A DNA stretch of 64,000 nucleotides from Bombardia bombarda. Its lineage: Eukaryota > Ascomycota > Sordariomycetes > Sordariales > Lasiosphaeriaceae. Positions 32,756 through 44,776 of this stretch are shown here, piece after piece. The stretch spans positions 1,488,001 to 1,552,000 of the forward strand of contig JAULSR010000003.1 in assembly GCA_030512295.1 (NCBI GenBank). The letters are read 5' to 3'. The notes under the pieces are model-generated. The model ran no database searches and was not told the DNA's origin. It was given only the letters and a program-made list of their open reading frames with translations. The position numbers and the translations under genes are program-made. The first letter of the stretch is position 1. The number at the start of each line of letters is the position of its first letter.

Positions 32756-35485
32756 ACTGATGCGGAACCTTTTGGTAATGAGACAAAATGGGGCCAGATT
32801 CAATTGAACGAGAACGCGTGGAACGCAATTGATCGCCAGAGGCATTCTAAAGATTTGGGAGACGCGCCTGCCGTTAGCTTATCGAAGCACGCGGGAGCGA
32901 GAGCATGTGACCAATTTACCTGTCCATACTTGCTGGGATTGGTCGATGGCAGCCGCTAGCAGCTGTCGGGAGCGGCCCCAAACACTTGGCAATATGGAAG
33001 GCAAGAGCTCCACCAGCAATTTCCGCGACAATTCCGCCTGACTTGCATCCATCTCCAAGCAGTCTGGCTCTCTCACTCTCTGGGTCTTCAAGCTCCCAAT
33101 GAAAATGCAGCCCCCAAACCTGCAACCAGCCTTTAGACACGAGCTTGTACTACCCAAAGCTGCGAATTGGAGCCCTAGTTTTGGTTCTCTGTTACGTTGC
33201 AGCAGATCTTATTGTAACGCTTACCCACCACCAACACTTGTTCGTGTGTGGCAAGCCTGGCAAGCCCGGGCGTGTTCATTGTTTGACCGCCTTGCGAAAC
33301 AACGAAGCTCCTACAAAAGGAGAGCTCTGCGGTTTATTAATTTAGTACCTATCCTACTTGGTTATGTGGAGATGCCTAATCAAGTTCCCAAGGCTGTGCT
33401 ATACTGGTTTGCACACAATAAGAGGGCATACTAACAATCCACCACTTCCCTCTCCTCGCGCATTCTGCCTCCGATCTGCCATGACTCTGCATCCAGCTGA
33501 ATAGATGGGTGAAGACGGACTTGATGATTGCCAGGTGGGCGCTGCACCGTGCGCGCAGCTAACACCGACTTTTTCGACAGAAGGCACCATGGTCTGATGG
33601 AATAGCATCTGGTGGCCCGTGGGGGCCATTGGACCGAGCCATCTTACACCGGAGCCGGATGCAAGCGACGGTCCGAATATGTTAGGTAACTTTTCCCGAA
33701 ACTTTCAACGAAGTTGCATATTGAGAGTTTAAGACAGCCGCATTTGCAAAATGGCCGAAAGGACGAGCTGAGGCTCCATTGTGCCTGCCAAATGTTTCGG
33801 CCGACCTCGGCCTTTGCCTAAAAAAACGGCTGCGGTCTTCAGAGAACGGCAGGAGCAGTTGCCTGGTTGCGGCTCTCGCGAGTCGCGACTTCTAAGCATC
33901 GTAACTGTTAATTGCCAATTGAAGTCCTTGTCTCAGTTTAGCTAAGGACTGTCGATTCTCCTCTCCCACTCTGCCTTTCGTCTCATTGCGTCCATCCTTG
34001 ACCTTGGTATCGGCCCTTCTGTTTTGGAAGGGTGGATGAGGTCAATGGCGCCATGACGTCAGCTACCCTCAACCTGCGACAGGCTCCCATTGGACGTGGC
34101 AGGCATAGGGGACGCACAATGGCGGCACGTCGGGAACACGCCAAGCCACTTGCCATGGTGTAGAAGCTACCCCGCATGGAATTAAGACGGGAGCGGGAAG
34201 GAAGGGAAGCTATGAGCTCTTTCTCAACGACCTGGTGAATCATGAGGAGCTAACTTTCATTATTCTGGGCTTCATCTGCAGGATACCGTCGCTATTTGGT
34301 TAACAGGCTGGCTACCTAGTTAGACTAGACATATTCACCGTTGATTGCGTGCAGTGAACAGTCTCACTTGCATCGTCCCTACCTCTTAGGGGCCTCGATT
34401 TTTTTCCGATCTTACATGCAGCCTTCCGCGACTTAGACAATACGCACCTCCATGCATTCGGTTCTCAGTACTCCATGCGCTACGAGGTGGTGGAGGTGAT
34501 CAGCATTACAACCAAGGAATAGTAACATCTGGTAATTGGTCCATTTCTGGGAGCTGAATCCTTCAATCACACAGGGCGAAGGCAAAACTGTATGCTCACT
34601 TGACAACCCCAGACCAGGGTTGAAGGCACACAAGCAACCCACCTCGCCGGCTAGCTCGTGATGAAGCAGGCTAAGGAAACCCGACAGCACTTCTGGTTGT
34701 GCAGTGCCGTCCAACCCCTGCACTTCGCCGCGATTTGGCCTACCAAAGACGTTTGTGGCTTGAGCCCGTATCTCAGAGGATCTGGGGTCCAAAGGCGAAA
34801 GAAACATGCAAAACAAGCTTCTGATGCCACGCCGTTGACCTGCCAGGCGGGGCTTCCCCCAGCAGCATGAGACGATGAACGACGTAACTTCTCAAGTCCC
34901 CATAGCAAAAAAGGGAAGGATGGATGGAAAGGTACTTTTTCGAGGGCAAAAACGTTGGGTTAGCACGCACCTTCCCCTCGGGTCATGGGGTCTTACCTAA
35001 ATTAGCCTCAACTAACATTCCTGCCATCTCTCATCCCACGCCGAGTCCGATGAGCATAATCGTGACTGCCTTGCTCGCCCGCTCACAAACAAAGCACTAT
35101 AGAGGAGTAGGAAAATCCGATGCTACCCCACGTCCCCAGAGAGTCGACCATTGAGGTTCGTAGGATGGTTCGAACTTGCCATGACCAGTGAAATAAGTGA
35201 GGACCTCCTGACAATTTGCGTTTGCGTTTTCCTCTTCATCCCACTTCCCTCTTAAATTAGACCTACTTCTTCCTCCTACTCTTCCACACCGCTAGTTTCC
35301 CTCAACTTCTGCATCCTTCTCCCGACTCTACACATATATATTTCTTTTTCCCCTTCCCACCCATCTCAATTCCTGTCGCTCTTCAACCTTCACCTCTTCG
35401 TATCACACCGCGCTCTACCTAGGAAATACTCTACTTCAATTCTATATGCATTGCTTTCCAAACGACTCGTGATCATCTCGACAAG
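32756..35485. other. Long divergent intergenic region
   Basis: 2.7 kb between PNKP (minus) and the sugar transporter (plus) with no supported gene. Short overlapping frames on both strands have no domain. The last 250 bases are pyrimidine-rich with a TATATATA stretch at about 35335-35341, consistent with a transporter promoter. The length suggests complex regulation or an unseen non-coding RNA. Confidence 0.55.
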
Positions 35486-37444
35486 ATGTACAAAATCGGC
35501 AACATCTACTTCATAGCGGCCATCGCCGTCATCGGTGAGTTTCTGCTTCGCTGCCACGATCGCTAGAGCTTCCCTCTCAAATTCCCAGTCTGGGGCAGTG
35601 AAAGGGACACCTGCTCACAATGACTTCGTCCTCTTCTAGGTGGCGCGCTATTTGGCTTCGACATCTCTTCCATGTCGGCTATCATCTCGACGCAGCCGTA
35701 CCTTTGCCAATTCAACCAGCAAGGCTTCAACGAGAAAGGAGAATGCATGGGCCCAACTGACAGTGTGCAGGGCGGCATCACTGCCGCCATGCCTGGCGGA
35801 TCATGGCTTGGCGCTCTTGTTTCTGGTTTTGTCTCTGACAAGTTTGGCCGCCGGACCTCGATCCAAATAGGTTCTGTGATTTGGTGAGATTTGTCCTCTT
35901 CACCATGCCGGCGACTCCCATACTGACTTGTCTATCTCTAGGGTTATTGGCTCCATCATCGTCTGCGCATCTGTCAACATTCCGATGCTGGCTGTAGGCC
36001 GCATAATAAACGGGTTCTCGGTCGGAATATGCTCCGCCCAAGTCCCAGTCTACATCTCGGAAATAGCTCCTCCGTCCAAGCGCGGTCGTCTTGTCGGTTT
36101 CCAGCAATGGGCTATTACCTGGGGCATCCTGATCATGTTCTTCATTTGCTATGGCGCATCCTATCTCACGGGAAGTGCTGTCTTCCGACTGCCTTGGGGC
36201 CTCCAGGCCATCCCTGCCGTCATGCTCTTTCTTGGCCTGTGTTTCTTGCCTGAATCGCCCCGCTGGCTGGCGAAAAAGGATCGCTGGGAGGAGGCCAAGA
36301 GCGTGCTGGCGCTGGTCCACAGCAAGGGCGACATGAACTCGCCGTGGGTGCTTCGCGAGCTGGAGGAGATTCGCGAGGTTGTCGAATTTGAGAGGCTCAA
36401 TTCCGATGTCAGCTACTTCGAGCTGTTCACGCCCAAGATGCTCAACAGGACTTCGATCGGTGTGTTCACACAGATCTGGTCGCAGCTGACGGGCATGAAT
36501 GTCATGGTAGGTTTGGCCTTTGCCTTTTATAAGTCGTTACACTATTTACATGTCTGCTAACCTACGTCTCACCACAGATGTACTACATTACCTACGTCTT
36601 TACTATGGCTGGTCTTGCCGGTGATGGTCAGTAGCATCTCTCTTCTTTCGATCCTAGCCAGTCACACTGCTAACACTACTTAGGTGGAAACGCTGTTCTG
36701 CTCCCCAGCGGTATTCAGTTCGTCATTAACGTTGTCATGACCGTCCCGGCTCTCCTTTGGATGGACCGCTGGGGTCGCCGCCCGACTCTTCTTGTCGGCG
36801 CCCTCTTGATGTGCTTGTGGCTTTCGGTCAATGCTGGTCTGTTTGCTGTTTACTCGCGTCCAGCACGTCCTATGGAGTTCACGTCCACAGCAGAATCCAT
36901 GGCCGTGACCGGAGCCCCTGCCAAGGCCATCATTGCATCGACGTACCTTTTTGTCGCCTCATACGCACCTACCTGGGGTCCCGTCTCGTGGACCTACCCT
37001 CCAGAGTTGTACCCTCTGCGTCTCCGTGGCAAGGCTGTCGCACTCTGCACCTCTTCCAATTGGGCTTTCAACTTTGCGCTTGCCTACTTCGTCCCTCCAG
37101 CCTTTGCCAGCATCACTTGGAGGACGTATGTTATTTTCGCCACCTTTTGCGCCGCCATGTTTATTCACGTCTTCTTCTTTTTCCCGGAGACGGCGAATAA
37201 GCCCCTGGAGGAGGTAGAGGAGATCTTTGATGACTCCAAGCCTGGATGTAAGTTCATTAGCATTCTTCTGCTTTGGTTGAGGATATGGGTACTGACGCCG
37301 GTGTGAACAGCCATCAAATGGATCGGAACCCCTGCTTGGAAGACACGGAACACTCGCAATACAATGCTCAAGCAAGAGCGCAACGAGATCATATCTCCCG
37401 AGGAGAAGATCGGCTTCGAGCAGAAGGAGAATGCGACTGCTTAG
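35486..37444 (+). CDS. MFS sugar (hexose-type) transporter
   Basis: Six exons (35486-35534, 35640-35883, 35942-36506, 36578-36626, 36684-37247, 37311-37444), 534 aa. Plasma-membrane sugar/H+ symporter of the MFS sugar porter family. Signatures: the first-helix end GALFGFDISSMSA, SDKFGRRTS (loop 2-3), PVYISEIAPPSKRGRLVGFQQ (the family PxYxxExxxxxxRG signature), PESPRWLAKK, DRWGRRP (loop 8-9), YPPELYPLRLRGKA and PETANKPLEEVEEIF. Twelve helices are expected. The long upstream region without genes fits carbon-source regulation, which is inference. Resembles fungal high-affinity glucose transporters; substrate unproven. Confidence 0.93.
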
Positions 37445-38024
37445 ACGGATGGACATTTTCAGTTTACATTGTCAAGTCAGGAGTTGCCTTAATCGCCGTC
37501 TTTAGGGTCTAGGCGATTTGGTAAGGCAAGTTGCTTTGCTGCGCGTATATATACGTATATCCTGCGCACTGGACTCGCATTGGACTGGTTTGCAGTATGG
37601 AATGAGAAAGAGGTGGATCGCCTCTTGCCGGTATAAAAAGGAATGAAGCTTTGGGCAGGCATGCTTATCACCTGATGGACGGGAGGATATGGTTATGGAG
37701 TATTGTCGGGTAGACGTTTATGATATACCCAATTTGGTTTTATGACTGATGCTACGCTGTTGTTTCTTTCCCTCGTCCCCGCATTCTTGTGAATCCCGAA
37801 GGAATACGCGCTGGGGCCAATAAAAGCAGATGGACCAGAGCTTGGTGGTGCGAGTGTGCTGTATCATCGTACCTGATTATGTCAGCAATATGTGCCCACA
37901 TCCCCCACCTTCCGGGGAATGCAAGACCTCAACCGTTCCTTCCTCCTGCAGTTTCGACGATCTCAGTCAACATCTTGACTTTTCTTTCAACAGTTCCCAG
38001 GGAATTCAACAACCGCCTGTAGCC
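37445..38024. other. Intergenic region
   Basis: 580 bases between two plus-strand genes. An upstream in-frame ATG at 37830 could extend the next gene by 65 residues, but the better initiation context is at 38025. No other gene seen. Confidence 0.5.
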
Positions 38025-39092
38025 ATGGAAGCAATCATCGCCCAGGCCATCAAAGATACAGCAGCTTCGAGAAAGACGTCGGTGCCTTGGAATCTGGATG
38101 AGCCATTTCCCCAGTCGTACTACGACTTTGACGGATCAGCATCCTCTTGGGTCTCAAAGAAGCCTTCCGCCAACACAGCAGCCACCCCAAACAATGGTGA
38201 CGACACGGAAATCACCAACATCGCGCTCTACACCTGGAACATCGACTTCATGTTACCCTTCCCCGAAGCCCGCATGAGACCGGCTCTGGCACACCTCGAC
38301 GAGCTGATACGCCGCCTCCCGCCAACCACTGCCCCCGTCATCTTTCTCCAGGAATGCACATCCTCGGACCTCACCACCATCGCCGCCACCCCCTGGGTCC
38401 GCGAGCGCTTCCACCTCAGTGATATAAACACCGCCAACTGGGCCACCGCACACTACGGCACCACTACGCTCGTCGACGTCCGCTTGCCTGTGACAGCTGC
38501 GTTCCGTGTACATTATTCCAAGACACGCATGGACCGCGATGCCCTCTTTGTGGATGTCACCCTTGGTAGTGGTGGTGCGACCGTCCGCCTCTGCAACACC
38601 CACCTCGAATCCCTGGCCCTTGAGCCACCCTTCCGCCCGGCGCAGATGCAGCTCGTGGCGCGGTACATGCGTGGGGGGGATGGTAAGGTGGTGGATGTCG
38701 CGCTGGCGGCGGGGGACTTTAATTCGATTCAGCCGTTTGATCGCACGCTTCATGAGGATAATGGGCTCAAGGATGCGTTTCTGGAGGTGGGCGGGAGGGA
38801 GGATAGCGAGGAGGGGTATACGTGGGGACAGCAGGCGGCGACGAGGTTGAGGGAGCAGTTTGGGTGTTCGAGGATGGATAAGGTGTATTTTTGGGAGGGG
38901 GAGGGGGCGAGGGTGAGAGTGAGGGTGGTTAGGTTCGAGCGGTTTGGGGGGGATGTGGTGGTGGAGGGGGAGGAGGAGGGGAGGAGGATTGTGGAGTTGG
39001 GGTTTGAAAAGGGGTGGGTTACGGATCATTTGGGGGTTATGGTGGTGGTGGAGGTTGAGAACTTGAAGGGGAAGGGGGTAGAGAGGCTTTGA
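38025..39092 (+). CDS. Endonuclease/exonuclease/phosphatase (TDP2-like) protein
   Basis: Single exon, 355 aa from the ATG in AGCCATGG. EEP-fold Mg2+-dependent phosphodiesterase. The family motifs appear in order: LYTWNIDF, FLQECTS (metal-binding Glu), NTHLES, AAGDFNS and TDHLGVM (catalytic Asp-His). The order and spacing are closest to tyrosyl-DNA phosphodiesterase 2-like proteins, which repair topoisomerase-linked 5' ends, but this subfamily assignment is tentative. The 3' third is strongly G-rich on the coding strand and encodes Arg/Val/Glu-rich sequence. Confidence 0.8.
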   Translation: MEAIIAQAIKDTAASRKTSVPWNLDEPFPQSYYDFDGSASSWVSKKPSANTAATPNNGDDTEITNIALYTWNIDFMLPFPEARMRPALAHLDELIRRLPPTTAPVIFLQECTSSDLTTIAATPWVRERFHLSDINTANWATAHYGTTTLVDVRLPVTAAFRVHYSKTRMDRDALFVDVTLGSGGATVRLCNTHLESLALEPPFRPAQMQLVARYMRGGDGKVVDVALAAGDFNSIQPFDRTLHEDNGLKDAFLEVGGREDSEEGYTWGQQAATRLREQFGCSRMDKVYFWEGEGARVRVRVVRFERFGGDVVVEGEEEGRRIVELGFEKGWVTDHLGVMVVVEVENLKGKGVERL

Positions 39093-39649
39093 GGGAGGAC
39101 CTTCCATGTTTGCGGACAGCTGACGCAGAGTAAGGTACGTGAGGTAAGGAAGGAGCTATTACGAAGGAAAGTTGTCTGAGTGGAGGTTGGTTACCTGGAC
39201 CTGCAACAATACTGCTTGTAACGAGGCCACTACACCATATTTTAGGTGTTGTCGCATCCTCTGCAACATCCTTTCCACTTTACAATTCAGCAAGATACAT
39301 CTTAACACGGCCGGCAGTCTGCCAATGCCCTCGTCTCCCAACCGCATTCCCGAAGTCACAACTATGGCGACCTCGTCAACGATCTCGTCTGCCGTTTAGA
39401 AACAGTACCAAACAGGTGGAACTCCCACACGACAGGCCTGCCACACGAGCTGATTGCTCCCCCTTGGACTGCACAGATGGGAGCTCCAGCGATATCGATC
39501 ACGTCGAGTACGAAAAGCTCCTCACGACACTCGTGAACACTGCGGCCCGAGAAGGATATTCCGAGTATCCACAACCTGGTATTTCCGACCTACCATTCAC
39601 TATACGGTCGACACATCAGAGGCTGAGAAGCTAGAGCCAGGACACGACT
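39093..39649. other. Intergenic region with unresolved coding-like fragments
   Basis: No gene I can support. A stretch at 39500-39634 encodes a plausible-looking DIDHVEYEKLLTTLVNTAAR segment but stops in frame, and I could not join it to the basic protein that follows by a credible intron. Confidence 0.35.
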
Positions 39650-40075
39650 ATGGCACCGACCAATCCGGCGGTCACACCGACAAGAAAATCGGCTCGTTTG
39701 GTTAATCTGGCGATTGCTCGAGAGTCTGCTGAATTGAGGCGATCGGCTCAGGTGGCTTCTCGTCCACTCCAATACGGCTCTCTGCATATTACTTTGACTG
39801 GACGTGTACGGGGAAGACCACGGTCAATCACAGCCCCTAGTCCAAGCAAGAATACAAAGCAGGCTTCTGTTTCCCCTGCCAAGACTACTCCCCAGAAGAC
39901 TGCTGCTTCAAAGAAGACTGCTACTCCCAAGGGGACTGCTACGCCAAAGACGACTGCTGCTCGGAAGAAGACTGCTGCTCCAAAGAAGACTGCTACCCCC
40001 AAAAGTCCTCCTGCCAAGAAGGCGACTCCAAAAAAGGCGACTCCAAGAAGGCGACTCCCAAGAAGGCGACTCTGA
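39650..40075 (+). CDS. Basic Lys/Ala/Thr/Pro-repeat protein (histone H1-like tail)
   Basis: 141 aa as read, not recognised as a named family. The N-terminus has TPTRKSARLVNLAIARESAELRRS and an AT-hook-like GRVRGRPRS, suggesting DNA binding in the nucleus. The C-terminal half is about ten KTA(A/T)PKK-type repeats, as in histone H1 tails. The reading ends in RRRLPRRRL just after A-rich repeats. With one base more in the A run near 40027-40034 and another in the run near 40073-40077, the frame would continue to a natural-looking end (KRAATRPK...KGS, stop near 40119). The start and the C-terminus are therefore uncertain. Confidence 0.45.
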   Translation: MAPTNPAVTPTRKSARLVNLAIARESAELRRSAQVASRPLQYGSLHITLTGRVRGRPRSITAPSPSKNTKQASVSPAKTTPQKTAASKKTATPKGTATPKTTAARKKTAAPKKTATPKSPPAKKATPKKATPRRRLPRRRL

Positions 40076-40602
40076 AAAACGCGCTGCTACTCGCCCTAAA
40101 ATCAACGTCAAAGGGTCATGAGCAATAACTGAAGGCTTTGCTCGTCCAGTCCGAATGGAACGAGTGGCATCAGTCACAGCATGCAATAAAGCAAGCTCAT
40201 CGATTTGTTTATAGTCGAGATAGCCACTTCTCTGGCTGCTCGCTCTCCGTCGCTCCTGATACTTGGGTACTCTCTAGTCTGGTTGGGCATAATCATGGAG
40301 TAAACGTCCTTAAGGGTAGGAGGCTGATGCGTCAGGAGGACATTTATCTCAGTAGTTGAGCTGTACTTTTACCATGTATGTCTACCATAGTAGAACTAGC
40401 CTGTCTCGGGGGTACCTTACAAAATGTAACACACTGCAGCGGCACACTTCATCTTCACAAGTTGATCGTATCTCGTAACAAGTCCTAACGCTAGCAATAT
40501 TTATATCCGGCAGTAAATACAATTAAAACACCTCGTTCACAACACCCCTTTACCCTTAAGCAACACACAAAAACAGTTCTCGCCCACCCCACGCACCCGC
40601 TC
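40076..40602. other. Intergenic region
   Basis: About 500 bases between convergent genes; apart from a possible continuation of the basic-repeat frame to 40121, nothing supported. Confidence 0.5.
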
Positions 40603-42455
40603 TCAAACAGAAGAATGATGCTTCGCGCTCGGCCACGTCAAAATCCCATGTCCCACCACCGTCGCCACCAGCTTACCCTCGCTGTCCGTCGCCTCTCGCC
40701 GCTGGTAGATCTTCCTCGCCGTATTAGTCGCGGCAAAGCCATCCCCGATATACATCTCGGGGATCTTGCCCGCCTCTGTGCACTCGACCCACCCGGACCA
40801 CTCGCTCGACTGGAGCACCCCGCCCACTGGCGCGCCCTTGTCCGCGAGCTGGAGTGTGAACTTGTAGGATACCTTGTCGCCGACTCTGAGGCCGTCGGCG
40901 GCGGTGGCGTCGGGGATGTGGGTGCCGGTTTTCTATCGGGGTTGCTTGTTAGCTGAGGGGTACTGGGGAGAAGAGAGAAGGGGGGAGGGGAGGAGGGATA
41001 CGTACGATGAGAGTGGGCGGGAACCTGGGCTTGTTGGGCGCCGTCAGGGAGGTGAGTTTCTCGGCCTGTCTCAGCACGCGGTCCATGCCTTCGTTGAGGC
41101 CGGCGAAGGGGCGGTTCCAGTGTGCGGGGAGCAGGCGGCGCCGGTATACATCCAGGGCGGACTCGCCGACTTCGGCCATGGCGGCGTCGTCGTTGTTGCC
41201 GTTGGGCTTGAGGTCTTCTTCGTCTGCGCTGAGGATGATGCTTGGGGTTTGTCAGCTGGTTTGTCTCCAGATGCAAACGAGGCAGTCATAAACGGCAGTA
41301 CTCACCCGCCAATAGTCTTGAACACATCCCCGGTCTTCTGCAGCCCCGTCGTCGGCTTAATAGAAAACTTGAGCAGCTCCCGCTGCGACACCGTGTCGAG
41401 CACATATCCATGCTCGCGCCAGTCGTGGCCCTTGTGGTAGCGATGGTCCAAATTAGACGTGTCGCGCATCTTCCAGTGCACAGCCGCAGACGTCGCGCGC
41501 GCCTTTTGCATGTCGTCGACCCGGTCAACAACCGACTTCTTGAGCGCCCTGAGCGTCTCGGGCACCTCGGCCACGAGCGACACGACCTCGACCCAGGCCT
41601 TGTTGTAGCCTGAGATATTGTCGCTGTTGCGGTTGCGCACGCCGATCTCCATCCACAGGCGCACGGCCAGCTGGTACGACTGCACGATGGCCTGCGCCGC
41701 GACGATAATAAGGCCGATGGTCGAGGGCTGGAACCAGGGCAGGTTGTCGCGGGCGCGCGCAAAGGCGACGAGGACCAGGCCGCCGGCGCGCACGTAGCTG
41801 GCGTAGCGGCGGGCGATGTCCTCGGCGTGTGGCAGGTCGTCGGAGGATTGCGGGAGGGCGTAGTTGAGGTCGGTCTTGAGGGCGGTGTGGAAGGTGTTGA
41901 TGGCGTCGCGCGCTTCTTTGAGGGACTGGAGCTCGAGCTGGGCAGATGTGACGCGGGCGACTATTTGTTCGACTGATTCCTGGAAAGGGGTGTCAGTTTT
42001 CTGTTGGCATTAGGGGATGGGGTTGGGTTGGTTGGTTGGACAAACATTGTACTTGTGCAGAGCGCCTGGCTGAACTGCGGACCAGAGGGCACCGATGCCA
42101 GCTGAGACCATGACGCCTGCCTCGGGGATGGCAAAGGCTGCCGTCTCGAGGAACTTGATGGTCGTGTCTGGTGTTGGGTCATTAGTGGGTGGCTTTGAAA
42201 GCAGTTGGCAGTGCGGTACTCACCCAATTGCTTGAAAAAGTAGGCACCGTCATCATCGTGATCTTCTGGCTTGGTGTTTGCAGGGTAGTAATCTGTCTCG
42301 GGGAGCTATAAGACAGTCTCGGTAAGCTTCATGCCTCAAAGACTCGGATTCTGAGTACTGACCTCGACGTTGAAGATGTAAGCAAACTCAATAAGATCCG
42401 CATGGCGATAGACCGCCGGGGCCCCGGGGGGTGCGCTGGGGGGCTCAGATGGCAT
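40603..42455 (-). CDS. Uncharacterised protein with helical, pore-former-like N-terminal half
   Basis: Six exons (42455-42363, 42305-42224, 42167-42046, 41979-41306, 41240-41006, 40932-40603), 511 aa, all phases consistent. No signal peptide. The first 350 residues are predicted to be largely helical, with amphipathic and hydrophobic stretches: TAAFAIPEAGVMVSAGIGAL, then a long helix around QLELQSLKEARDAINTFHTAL, ARRYASYVRAGGLVLVAFAR and IGLIIVAAQAIVQSYQLAVRLW. This layout loosely recalls the N-terminal helical domain of bacterial delta-endotoxins, a resemblance I cannot test. The C-terminal part (SYKFTLQLADKG, WVECTEAGKIPEMYIG) looks beta-rich. Function unknown. Confidence 0.75.
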
Positions 42456-43544
42456 TTTGAATAGGGGTGAGGTGTTGCTCGGGAAACAGGGCAGTTTGAA
42501 AAGCGATGAGAGCAGCTAAGTATAGCAATTGGGGAGCAGCAGCTTTAAATAAGAAGTTTATTCGCCTAGCAAACACTTTTGGCCAACTAGAATAGACACC
42601 CTAACGTGCAGTCTGAGAGTGCGAAGTTGATAAAGACCATGTCGGCGGCCTCCTAATTAGGTACATGGCGAAATCACGATGGTGCCATTGTGGATCTCAT
42701 GGTTCTGGCCCTATGTGAAGCTCTCATTATTTTATGACTGTTTCCTCTTTCCCATCACTGAAGGTCTCATGTAGGTGTAGTGAAGATGAGTAAAAATGGG
42801 GCCTGGGGCTGAAAGAGGGGAAGACAGTCGTTGAGTCTAAGCCCAACCTGCCGACACTAGCAACGTTTGTTTCCACGTCGGGACTAATTTCTGGCTTGGA
42901 AGGCAGCTGAAGGCGGCAAACAGGTGGTCTAGGCTCGAATTCGTCTTCTCCACATCTGCCACTACCAAGCGCATCCCGGGCAAGTAGCGCCCCTGCAACC
43001 TTCAACAGTCAATACCCTTGAGGTCTGGACTGCAATCAACAAGGGATTAAGTGTGAAGTCTGCATGACTGGTGCCACTTTGATTGAAACGGTTACGGACG
43101 AACTGTCTCGTTGGGGTTACCGACATTGTCACAAGATGTGATATCAGTTTACCAAGACAATGGAATCGGCATAAGCATTGACTACAGCTGGATATTACAA
43201 ACACTAGTGATTGCATAGTCCAGATAGCCAGACCCCTCACATTTCTGTTTGAACTTGATGATTCGCCACGTTGAGGAGACTGGGCTGGCTGCAAACCAAT
43301 TCATCGAGGCCTCTCGCAGGGGGTAAGAGTGGATTATGGGATTGGACATGAGAGGCAAGGACTTAAGGATTTATGAAGCGAGCGGCGAATAACGCTCAAA
43401 AACCCAACTACCCAACACTCATAAATATTCTCTTTTGACACTAATTTTCTTCACGCATCTCTCGTCCTCTTGCCGCACCACCATCAACGTATCCCATTTA
43501 TCGAAGTACTGTCCACCTTAGGTACTATCTTACTACTGATCAAG
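42456..43544. other. Divergent intergenic region
   Basis: 1.09 kb between divergent genes; no supported gene. Contains the promoters of both neighbours. Confidence 0.5.
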
Positions 43545-44776
43545 ATGCCTGAAATCCAAGAAAAGAAGCATGATGATGACAAGCGAGAGGAGAAGAAGGA
43601 AAACGACCCCTCCCATGGAAATCTCGGTAACCAGTCGGGTATAGATCCCAACCAGCGAGCCGCAACCGAGAACACCAATCGCGCCAATGACGACCGCGCC
43701 GTCAATCTTGGAAATGAGCTCCAGAACCAACTGGACACGATGCCAAACCTAGACACAGGTATATCCATCTTTTTGCCGCTGCCATAGTCAAGTCGAGTAT
43801 GTGCTCTAACATAGACGCTCCAGATGGACCCAGCGGTTCCACCAACATCCCCATTCTCCACCCCAAAGACTCAGCCTTTGAGAACGACAAGAACCAGCTT
43901 CCCAAAGAAAAGATCAAGGTCCAACCGCCCGTCAAGGACTTCAAGACAAACACCAAGCTCACCCAGGAGGCGGATGAGATTCTCAAGAAGGTCGGCGCCG
44001 TTGCGGTCAAGCAGGGAGACTTTGCCGCCGTCACCGGAGAGCAGATGAAGGGCGTGAGCGTCATCACCGACAGGCAGCTCATCCAGATTATGAAGGAGTA
44101 TCCGAATAGCTATGCTGTGTTGGACCTGCGGGATCCGACGGCGAGGAAGCGTAAGTATAACGAATGAGCTGGTTTCAAAATTGGATGTCTAGGATTCTGC
44201 TGACCTGCCATGTGATGTGCCAGCACCTGTGCCGGGTGAGGAAGCGCCAGCCGAGGAGATGCCCGAGGGCAGCAGGGACATGTACGACTACAAGATCAAG
44301 GGGGCATACAACTTCCCCTTGTCTGAAGACGCGGTTTTCGATCGGGTCAAGTTTCAGCCGCAGTATGCCAACAAGTATGTATACTCTCTCACAATTATCA
44401 TGGAACAGTAACTAAATACACCCCTGACAGAAACAACGTCTGGATCCAAGCCGCTGCCCTCCCCCACTCGCCGCTGCCCATCGTCTCAGAGAAGGCGATC
44501 GTGGTGGTCCACTGCCGACAGAGCGTCAACAGGACGCCCCAGTTTGTGTCGGGCTATGTGGAGAACATGGCGGGCGTCAAGGGGCAGAGGGTGGTCATTT
44601 TGAGCAGAGGATTTGAGTTTTATGATGGAGAACGTAAGTCACGGTCGAATCGATCTCACGCTGGTGGGGAAGTATTTTTGCTAACCAAGAGATGGGATGG
44701 AACAGTCGAGGCCCGCTCAGATCAGGAGCTGGCGGAGGCAAAGGAGCTTATGAAGGCGTTGAAGGAGTTGAAGTGA
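43545..44776 (+). CDS. Rhodanese/Cdc25-like domain protein
   Basis: Five exons (43545-43758, 43815-44150, 44224-44374, 44431-44633, 44706-44776), 324 aa. The N-terminal 130 residues are charged and disordered (EEKKHDDDKREEKKEN). The C-terminal half has a rhodanese-fold pattern: YAVLDLRDP, then IKGAYNFPLSED, and the active-site loop VVVHCRQSVNRTP, which fits the CX5R phosphatase/Cdc25 type (Cys, Arg both present). Likely a cytoplasmic phosphatase or sulfurtransferase-like protein; substrate unknown. A short Glu/Lys-rich helix ends the protein. Confidence 0.75.
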
